From Paludibacteraceae bacterium (lineage in GTDB: Bacteria; Bacteroidota; Bacteroidia; Bacteroidales; Paludibacteraceae), in the NCBI GenBank assembly GCA_018055865.1, contig JAGPGR010000084.1, positions 1 through 7,329 on the forward strand: a stretch of DNA of 7,329 bases, written 5' to 3'. The notes under the pieces were generated by a model. That model made no database searches. It worked only from the letters and a program-made list of their open reading frames with translations, and had not been told where the DNA came from. Of this stretch, positions 1-6,180 are shown in pieces. Made by a program: the position numbers and the translations under genes. How positions within the stretch are numbered: the stretch's first letter is position 1; the number at the start of each line of letters is the position of its first letter.

Positions 1-2406
1 TATTCAACCATGATATTGGAATCGTATATGAACACAGGCAGACCGCTTGATTTACTTACAGTTACCGGAAAACCTTTCTCTTATGACCCGCGCGATCCGT
101 ATACTTTCTACAATTACCAAAACAACACCGATTGGGTGAAAGCCGTTTCGCAAACCGGTTACAATCAGGATTACAACTTGTCTGTGCGTGGTGGTAGTTC
201 AAAAGTACGTTATTCTTTTTCGGCAGGATATTACAATGCCAGAGGTAACACAATCGGCACCGGACTTTCGCGTTTCAATACCCGATTGAACCTGGACTAT
301 TTTGTGTCCGATAAAATCAAATTCTCGGCCGACATTGCATATACTCATTCCGATAACCGACGCAATTTTCTGCCAAGCGGCGACGAACGAAATGATGTTC
401 GCTCACGTGCCTATACCATGATGCCCAACCAGGGTATATACGAATTCAACGAACTTGGTGTACAAATGCCTACCTATTTTACACCAATTAATGGTCCTCA
501 GGGATCTTATCCTAATATTTTCAATCCGGTAGCTTTGGCAAATCTGGGAAATTTCAAAATCAAAAGTGAAAAAGTTATTCCCCATTTATTACTTTCAATC
601 ACTCCGAATACAACCTGGCGATATACCTTTGATGTGGGATTCGATGTGGGCAACGACCGTAAAGAAAAATTTCTTACCCAGACAGCTTCAGGGGTAAACT
701 GGTACGATACACGCTATTTTAATGCAGCTTCCGTTTCTGAACCCGAATCTTTTGTTATTCAAACTTTCAATAAACTTTATTTTACACCTCAGTTACAGGA
801 AGATAAACATCGTCTGATTGCGCTTTTAGGCTTAAACACCTATTCACGCGAAAGTTTTTCGCTGGATGTGGAAACGGCAGGTTCTCCTTCAAATTACCTG
901 ACTGATCCGGTCAATTATTATATTCTTGATGGAGGACTAAGTTCAGGAATTGGACAACAACGAAGCATGAGCGCTTATACGAACGTGAATTACACCTTGC
1001 TTGACCGTTATACGATATTCGGGAATTTAGCCCTGAACGGTGACTCCCGCTTTGGTAAGAATTACCGGTATGGTATTTTTCCTGCCATGTCAGGTCGCTG
1101 GCGCATTTCGGGTGAACCATGGATTAAACCCTGGACTGAAAAATGGCTCAATGACTTTTCCTTGCGTGCATCATACGGTATCACAGGTAAAAGTCCCGAT
1201 GCGGATTATCTGTATTTCAACCGATATAGCACCTACAGCTACGGATATTTAGGTGAATCAACATCTTATCCTTCTTCACTCGAACTTAAAGAACTGCGAT
1301 GGGAACGTTCGTTTCAGAATAACTACGGATTGAACTTTGTAGCATTTGATTATAAATTAAATGTTGAATTCGACTATTATATCCGAACTACGAAAGATCA
1401 GTACAGCTCAAGAACATATATTCCGACATCTTCGGGCTTCTCGACCATGGCGTTGAATTTCGGAACGCTCCAAAACAAAGGCTGGGAGCTCAGTGTAAGC
1501 TATACTCCCATAAAAACCAAGGACTTAAGCGTAAGTTTCGTTTTCAATGTGGCAAAAGAAGAAAATGCAATTACTGAACTTTCGGAATATGCTGATTTGG
1601 ATAATTTTGATGACTGGAGTTCAAATGGAGCATACATTACACGCATTGTAGCCGGACAGCCCAGGGGAGCATTTTACGGATATAAATACGACGGCGTTTA
1701 TTTAAATAAAGACCAGACCATTGCCATTGGCAGCGATGGAAAACAAATAACCACCACCGATGAAAATGGTAATACGATACCGCTCTATATGAAATTCGGA
1801 TATCCTACCATCAACTACACCTTCCAGCCCGGCGATGCACGTTATGTTGACATCAACAGTGACGGACAGATTAATTATCAGGATATTGTGTATTTGGGTG
1901 ACTATAATCCGTTGTTTTATGGCGGACTTACACCTTCTATCAAATGGAGAAACTTATCGCTGAATACGGTATTTCACTACCGCTACGGCAACAATATTGT
2001 AAACGCAGCCCGTATGTCGCTCGAAAATATGTATGGTTTTGACAATCAGGCAACTTCCACTTTGCGCCGCTGGCATCACGAGTATCCGAATCCGGAAGAA
2101 GCACCCGTCGGCTTACTACCTCGTGCGCTGCATGCACAGGGTTACAACTGGCTGGCATCCGATCGTTTTGTGGAAGACGGATCGTTTATCCGCTGGAAGT
2201 CATTCACACTACGCTATAGTTTCCCCAGAAAATTAATTACACAGTTGAAATTGCAGGAATTGTACATATATTATACCATGCAAAATGTATTGCTCATGAC
2301 AAATTATACCGGACAGGATCCCGAAATCAGACTCGGTAGTTTTCAGGACAATGCACGTGCGCCGATTCCCAAAAGTTATATGTTTGGATTTAATATATCT
2401 TTCTGA
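1..2406 (+). CDS. SusC/RagA-family TonB-dependent outer-membrane transporter, 5'-truncated by window edge
   Basis: This is the C-terminal ~801 residues of a SusC-type beta-barrel that imports oligosaccharides or other large ligands across the outer membrane using TonB energy. The frame is open to base 1, so the Met codon at 10 is internal; SusC proteins are usually about 1000-1100 residues, leaving the signal peptide, carboxypeptidase-regulatory-like domain and plug upstream. Family landmarks, counted from the first visible codon, are YNLSVRGGSSKVRYSFSAGY near 58-77, SLRASYGITGK at 387-397, LRWERSFQNNYGLNF at 432-446, a SGF...FGTLQNKGWEL block at 479-497 and an EF-hand-like loop DINSDGQINYQD at 617-628. 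It ends in PKSYMFGFNISF; the terminal Phe is the usual outer-membrane barrel assembly signal. No cysteine occurs in the visible part. The stop lies 67 bp before the SusD-type partner, so co-transcription is expected. The family is certain; the substrate is not readable from sequence. Confidence 0.96.
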   Translation, partial: YSTMILESYMNTGRPLDLLTVTGKPFSYDPRDPYTFYNYQNNTDWVKAVSQTGYNQDYNLSVRGGSSKVRYSFSAGYYNARGNTIGTGLSRFNTRLNLDYFVSDKIKFSADIAYTHSDNRRNFLPSGDERNDVRSRAYTMMPNQGIYEFNELGVQMPTYFTPINGPQGSYPNIFNPVALANLGNFKIKSEKVIPHLLLSITPNTTWRYTFDVGFDVGNDRKEKFLTQTASGVNWYDTRYFNAASVSEPESFVIQTFNKLYFTPQLQEDKHRLIALLGLNTYSRESFSLDVETAGSPSNYLTDPVNYYILDGGLSSGIGQQRSMSAYTNVNYTLLDRYTIFGNLALNGDSRFGKNYRYGIFPAMSGRWRISGEPWIKPWTEKWLNDFSLRASYGITGKSPDADYLYFNRYSTYSYGYLGESTSYPSSLELKELRWERSFQNNYGLNFVAFDYKLNVEFDYYIRTTKDQYSSRTYIPTSSGFSTMALNFGTLQNKGWELSVSYTPIKTKDLSVSFVFNVAKEENAITELSEYADLDNFDDWSSNGAYITRIVAGQPRGAFYGYKYDGVYLNKDQTIAIGSDGKQITTTDENGNTIPLYMKFGYPTINYTFQPGDARYVDINSDGQINYQDIVYLGDYNPLFYGGLTPSIKWRNLSLNTVFHYRYGNNIVNAARMSLENMYGFDNQATSTLRRWHHEYPNPEEAPVGLLPRALHAQGYNWLASDRFVEDGSFIRWKSFTLRYSFPRKLITQLKLQELYIYYTMQNVLLMTNYTGQDPEIRLGSFQDNARAPIPKSYMFGFNISF

Positions 2407-2473
2407 TTAAATTATTCTCAGCATTAAAAAAAGAGGATTGAAAAAACTATTCATCATTCATAATAAAAAATAT

Positions 2474-4102
2474 ATGAAAAAATTCATTCAACTAACTATT
2501 ATATTTTCGAGCGTTATTTTAATCAGCTCCTGCGACACCTGGTTAGATGTACAGCCTGAAGACGGAGTGGTGCGCGAACGTTACTGGAAAACCAAAGAAG
2601 AAGTTCGGGCTGCCGTTTTGGGATGTTATTCGCAGATGCTTGATTCCAAAATGATGCAGGAGTATTTTGTTTGGGGTGAAATGCGTGCCGAAATGGCAAC
2701 ACCCGCAAGTGCAGCAAGACCTGATCTGGTAGCTCTTAACACCGGTGAAATTACATCAACAAATACCTACACCGACTGGGCTTCGTTTTACAAAGTGATA
2801 AACCAATGTAATACTGTAATAGAACTTGCTCCGGCAGTACTGGATATTGACGAGTCGTTTTCAGAAAGACTGCTTAACGAATACATAGCCGAGGTTACAA
2901 GCATCCGATCGTTAATGTATTTCTATCTGGTGCGCACATTCCGCGATGTTCCCTATTCCGTAACAGCCAGTATTTACGATTATCAGGATTTTTCACTACC
3001 CAAAACAGATGGTAAAATAATTATAGATAATCTCATAACTTCGCTCGAAGCGATTGAAAGCAATATCCCTACAAAATATGATAATACCACTGCCTCCCAG
3101 CAGGAAGGTGCAAATCCGAACAAAGGACGTATAAATTATTACGGCTGGGCAAGTTTGCTGGCTGACATTTACCTTTGGAAAGGTGAATTCGATAAATGTA
3201 TTGATATGACTACCCGCGTAATCGAATCGGGGCAATACTCGTTAGTGCCGGTAGCCCGAACAGAAGTATTAAGTTATAATATTGAAACAGGCCGTACCGA
3301 CACAGTTTACGAAGCTCAGCAGGGCGACGTAGTTGCCATGTTCAATACCACGTATGCTCAGGGAAACAGTGTGGAAAGCATCTTTGAATTGCAAAATCCA
3401 TCAACATACATCAATCCGTTTGTATCGATGTTCAGTGCCAATGTAGCTAATCAGATTGAAGTCAATCAGGCAAGTTTCTCCAATGAATACTTTATCCCAT
3501 CGAATATTGACAGAATCTGGAGAGACATCCGTACCGAAGGCATTGCATTCCAGGGAAAATTCGTGTGGAAATGGGCAGGACTGAACAATACCTCTTCACC
3601 GGTGCAATGGCGTACCACTTCAACATCCAACAGCAACTGGATTTTTTACCGGCTTGCTGATGTAATGCTGATGAAAGCTGAAGCATTGACCCAAAAAGCG
3701 ATGGCAAACAACAATCAGGAACAATTACTACAAGCTCTTGAATTGGTACAAAAAATCCGGGCACGCGGCAATGCACCGGAATCAACCGATTTGTTTTATA
3801 AACACGTAGGTGAACTCGATGCAAAAACGATGGAAGAATTCGTTCTGGCTGAACGAACACGTGAACTTACTTTTGAAGGAAAACGCTGGTTTGACCTTAT
3901 TCGTATGGCTCAGCGCGACAATTTCAGCGAACGAACCATGGGCTACCTGCTGCGAATGGTCGTTCTTGCATCGCCACCCGAAAAAACTTCCATTATTCAA
4001 AGCAAATGGCAAACAAATCAAGGCAGTTTATATTTACCGATAAATTCAGGTGAACTGCAACGAAATAAAAATCTGGTACAAAATGATTTCTATTTGAAAT
4101 AA
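2474..4102 (+). CDS. SusD/RagB-family outer-membrane substrate-binding lipoprotein
   Basis: This 542-residue protein is the lid and ligand-binding partner of the upstream SusC-type transporter. The start is placed at ATG 2474 because it gives a compact lipoprotein signal: MKK, a hydrophobic core, and lipobox LISSC with Cys20, followed by the family-typical DTWLDVQPEDG. A TTG in frame 36 bp upstream would only add a poorly fitting N-terminus. Family landmarks are SLMYFYLVRTFRDVPY at 147-161, the TPR-like segment GRINYYGWASLLADIYLWKG at 218-237, YRLADVMLMKAEAL at 392-405, ERTRELTFEGKRWFDLIRM at 460-478, and a C-terminal LYLPINSGELQRNKNLVQND block at 519-538. The length is normal for SusD and no frame disruption is seen. 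No Shine-Dalgarno is well spaced; the A-rich run just before the ATG is common in Bacteroidota. Homologues bind glycans or peptides on the cell surface; which ligand applies here cannot be told. Confidence 0.97.
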   Translation: MKKFIQLTIIFSSVILISSCDTWLDVQPEDGVVRERYWKTKEEVRAAVLGCYSQMLDSKMMQEYFVWGEMRAEMATPASAARPDLVALNTGEITSTNTYTDWASFYKVINQCNTVIELAPAVLDIDESFSERLLNEYIAEVTSIRSLMYFYLVRTFRDVPYSVTASIYDYQDFSLPKTDGKIIIDNLITSLEAIESNIPTKYDNTTASQQEGANPNKGRINYYGWASLLADIYLWKGEFDKCIDMTTRVIESGQYSLVPVARTEVLSYNIETGRTDTVYEAQQGDVVAMFNTTYAQGNSVESIFELQNPSTYINPFVSMFSANVANQIEVNQASFSNEYFIPSNIDRIWRDIRTEGIAFQGKFVWKWAGLNNTSSPVQWRTTSTSNSNWIFYRLADVMLMKAEALTQKAMANNNQEQLLQALELVQKIRARGNAPESTDLFYKHVGELDAKTMEEFVLAERTRELTFEGKRWFDLIRMAQRDNFSERTMGYLLRMVVLASPPEKTSIIQSKWQTNQGSLYLPINSGELQRNKNLVQNDFYLK

Positions 4103-4109
4103 TTCATCG

Positions 4110-4132
4110 AGAATAATATAAATCATTATTTT
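4110..4132 (+). terminator. weak A/T-only hairpin after the SusD-type gene
   Basis: AATAAT (4112-4117) pairs with ATTATT (4125-4130) around a 7-base loop. One G-T and one A-T pair extend the stem outward, and a few T residues follow. It lies 8 bp beyond the stop. The stem has no G-C pair and the T-run is short, so strong termination is unlikely. At most it could attenuate read-through from susCD into the FAS1 genes or stabilise the upstream mRNA end. Confidence 0.2.
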
Positions 4133-4157
4133 AAGATATGAACATAAATCCGGCTGT

Positions 4158-4180
4158 TCTATAAAATTGTTATAGATTTG
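4158..4180 (+). promoter_or_regulatory. inverted repeat overlapping a Bacteroides-type -7 element
   Basis: TCTATAA (4158-4164) and TTATAGA (4170-4176) form a perfect 7-bp inverted repeat with a 5-base loop. Its right arm overlaps TAGATTTG (4173-4180), an exact match to the TAnnTTTG -7 consensus of Bacteroides housekeeping promoters. Transcription would start near 4186-4188, leaving a leader of about 35 bases before the FAS1 gene at 4222. No TTTG -33 box sits at the expected 19-21 bp upstream, so this is a half-match. The repeat could be an operator covering the promoter or an RNA hairpin. Confidence 0.3.
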
Positions 4181-4221
4181 ACATGCTGGTTCCGTGAGAA
4201 CAAAAAAACATTCAATTACCC

Positions 4222-6033
4222 ATGAAAAAGAATTATTTATTTTCATTATTTTTAGCGTTAGTACTCATACTTACTCTAAATTACTGTACGAAAGATGTGG
4301 AGGAGATTGTTATCTCCGACGATAAGCAAATAGATGAATTGATGGTACAAAATAATCTGACGTCATTTCTGGCCATTCTTGATAAAAGTGAAATGAGAAG
4401 TACAGTTCACGCTTATGGAAATTATGCACTTTTTGCTCCAACTAACGATGCTGTAACCGCTTACCTGCAAAAGGCAGGAAAAGCCACCGTCAATGACCTG
4501 AGCAAAGAAGAAGCAATGGATATTATTAAATATCACCTGCTGAACGTGACCAACAATTCCGACAGTTTAACAACGGATGGTTTCGTAGATGGACGTATGG
4601 CATATCCTAACTTTGCAGGTTCTTATCTTACTACCAAGCAGGTAGGCGAAGATATCCGTATAAACAGGCAAGCCGGCATTTTGTCGCCGCGCGACATTAA
4701 AGCAAGTAACGGGCACTTACACATTATCGACCAACTACTTACTCCACCCGATCCGGTTACCGAAACAATTACTGAGAGAGTACGTGCCCTGCCTGACGAT
4801 AAATTCTCACTGTATAAAGAAGCATTTGAGCGTTCAGGACTGGCTGAATTACTTTCTACAAACGTGAAGGGTGAATGGAAAACCCTCTTTATACAGGACA
4901 ACGAAGCGTATTCTTCAGCCGGCATAAATAATCTGGATGAATTAATAGCCGATCTGAAAGCAAATACCCCGGCGATAGAAAACGAAGACTCGCTTCTCAG
5001 AAATTATATTGGTTACCACGCAGTTTCGCGTTTGCAGTATGTTGCTGATTTGCTGGTGGTTTCAAGCCTCGAAACTTTAGTGAGAAATCAGGTTATTACC
5101 TTTACCCGCGCTATCAGTAATACCGAAACCAATATTTTACTCAACGAACTCAATTTAGGACAGACCACAGAACCGGGAATTCCCTTAGACAGAAAAAGCG
5201 AATATTCAGACTGGACGTGCTCCAATGGTGTAATTCAAAAAATTAACGGCAATATTCAGATTAAGATACGCTCGGCTTACCGCATTTACTGGGACATAGC
5301 CGAACAACCCGAGATCATGGCACTGCGAAACTTCCGCAAACCCGGCTGTGCAGCAGATTACAATCCCGGCGATCTTTCTGAAATTGACTGGAAATTCAAA
5401 TCAGGTACTCCTTTAGCACAGCAGCAAATCCATTACTATTGTGGAACCGTACCTCAATCCATTGCTGCCTTCGACGACAAGTCGCAGTATGTGTATGCCG
5501 ATTATCTCCGGTTCAACCTTGACCTGGGAGCTATACAATGGATGGAAATGAAAACTCCCGTACTTATCGGAAGCGAAGAGGGCACAAGTTACAAGGTCTG
5601 GATATGCTACCGCCGCGAACTTGAATGTTACATAAAAACTTCTTTCAAACAGGAAGGAAAAGACGACCAGATACTGCCCTATATTTTCGATATGTCGTTG
5701 TATGCTCCGGCTGCAATTTCGTCGGCACCCGAAGTTGCCGAACTCGATGGCTATAAAATGTACAACGCAAAGAAATTCAGTTCGGTAGTTATCTCAAAAC
5801 TTTTAGGAATAATCAAGGTTTACACTACCGGACGTCATACGTTGCGTCTGGAGCCAACCACCAACCGACGCGTAGGACAGTTGGGCAGTGTGGATATGAT
5901 ACAATTTATACCGGTAGATGAAAACCAACTCTGGCCACGTGTGGATGTGAAAGGAAACTGGATTGAATCCAATGTGAAACCCTGCGAAATATGGCCTACG
6001 GAAGAATGTCCTGTGGATTCTTTAGCGATTTGA
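4222..6033 (+). CDS. tandem fasciclin (FAS1) domain lipoprotein with beta-rich C-terminal region, SusCD-associated
   Basis: This predicted surface lipoprotein has 603 residues. ATG 4222 gives MKKN, a hydrophobic core and Cys22 in LTLNYC; Tyr just before the Cys is atypical for a lipobox. The following TKDVEE is acidic and lysine-containing, as in Bacteroidota surface-export signals. FAS1 domain 1 (about 35-175) has the H1 motif FAPTNDA (71-77), a YH pair (104-105) and the H2 motif NGHLHIIDQLL (163-173). A diverged second FAS1 domain (about 181-345) shows FSLYKEAFERSGLAELL (195-211), TLFIQDNEAY (221-230) in place of FAPTDEAF, YH (265-266) and SNGVIQKI (334-341). The last ~250 residues are beta-rich, carry six of the seven non-lipid cysteines, and contain GRHTLRLE (537-544) and SVDMIQFIPVD (556-566), which resemble jelly-roll binding modules. 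FAS1 domains mediate adhesion or ligand binding; no catalytic motif is seen. An accessory surface ligand-binding role beside SusCD is inferred. The exact C-terminal family (perhaps a Bacteroidota FAS1-associated DUF) is uncertain. Confidence 0.93.
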   Translation: MKKNYLFSLFLALVLILTLNYCTKDVEEIVISDDKQIDELMVQNNLTSFLAILDKSEMRSTVHAYGNYALFAPTNDAVTAYLQKAGKATVNDLSKEEAMDIIKYHLLNVTNNSDSLTTDGFVDGRMAYPNFAGSYLTTKQVGEDIRINRQAGILSPRDIKASNGHLHIIDQLLTPPDPVTETITERVRALPDDKFSLYKEAFERSGLAELLSTNVKGEWKTLFIQDNEAYSSAGINNLDELIADLKANTPAIENEDSLLRNYIGYHAVSRLQYVADLLVVSSLETLVRNQVITFTRAISNTETNILLNELNLGQTTEPGIPLDRKSEYSDWTCSNGVIQKINGNIQIKIRSAYRIYWDIAEQPEIMALRNFRKPGCAADYNPGDLSEIDWKFKSGTPLAQQQIHYYCGTVPQSIAAFDDKSQYVYADYLRFNLDLGAIQWMEMKTPVLIGSEEGTSYKVWICYRRELECYIKTSFKQEGKDDQILPYIFDMSLYAPAAISSAPEVAELDGYKMYNAKKFSSVVISKLLGIIKVYTTGRHTLRLEPTTNRRVGQLGSVDMIQFIPVDENQLWPRVDVKGNWIESNVKPCEIWPTEECPVDSLAI

Positions 6034-6097
6034 TTACATACTATCGTAACGAAGTAAAAAGAGGTAATAAGTTAAAATATAAAACATGAAACAGCCA

Positions 6098-6116
6098 TGT
6101 CAAAATACTTTTGACA
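6098..6116 (+). promoter_or_regulatory. perfect 8-bp inverted repeat containing a TAnnTTTG element
   Basis: TGTCAAAA (6098-6105) and TTTTGACA (6109-6116) are exact reverse complements separated by TAC. The centre and right arm contain TACTTTTG (6106-6113), an exact match to the Bacteroides -7 consensus. A start site near 6119-6121 would leave a leader of about 60 bases before the next gene. No TTTG box is present 19-21 bp upstream. No T-run follows the stem, so it is not a good intrinsic terminator. A symmetric operator or an mRNA hairpin are the main readings. Confidence 0.35.
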
Positions 6117-6153
6117 CATAAGGTAATGATTAATGGCGTGTTCCATCTGTCCT

Positions 6154-6180
6154 TAATAAAAAAAAATAAAAAATAAACAG
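6154..6180 (+). promoter_or_regulatory. A-rich translation-initiation leader of the second FAS1 gene
   Basis: The 27 bases directly upstream of ATG 6181 are almost all A and T, with a run of nine A residues, and no Shine-Dalgarno is present. Bacteroidota genes commonly rely on an unstructured, A-rich upstream region rather than pairing with 16S rRNA. The position supports ATG 6181 as the start. Confidence 0.4.

Noticed and set aside
10..2406. Met codon at 10 as the true start of the SusC-type gene
   Set aside because: The frame is open to base 1, there is no signal peptide after this Met, and the plug domain would be missing.
2438..2473. TTG at 2438 as the SusD start
   Set aside because: The purine-rich AGAGGA abuts the TTG with no usable spacing, and starting at ATG 2474 gives a normal-length lipoprotein signal ending at Cys20.
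3492..3860. Antisense reading frame of 122 codons inside the SusD-type gene
   Set aside because: It is fully contained in a gene with clear family motifs, and its translation shows no recognisable domain; it is a shadow frame.
4138..4164. 8-codon mini-ORF in the gap before the first FAS1 gene
   Set aside because: Too short, without initiation signals or a recognisable leader-peptide pattern.
4189..4201. GTTC/GAAC small hairpin followed by an A-run just before ATG 4222
   Set aside because: The stem is only 4 bp; it is too weak to claim a regulatory structure.
4623..4925. Antisense reading frame of 100 codons inside the first FAS1 gene
   Set aside because: It overlaps the conserved H2 motif on the other strand and has no family signature or separate leader.
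6086..6121. 11-codon mini-ORF (MKQPCQNTFDT) overlapping the inverted repeat, as a leader peptide
   Set aside because: It shows no regulatory codon run, no Shine-Dalgarno and no evidence beyond an ATG and a stop; chance occurrence is likely.
6155..6176. A-homopolymer tracts as a phase-variation switch
   Set aside because: The tracts lie in the untranslated leader, are interrupted by T, and match the usual A-rich leaders of Bacteroidota genes.
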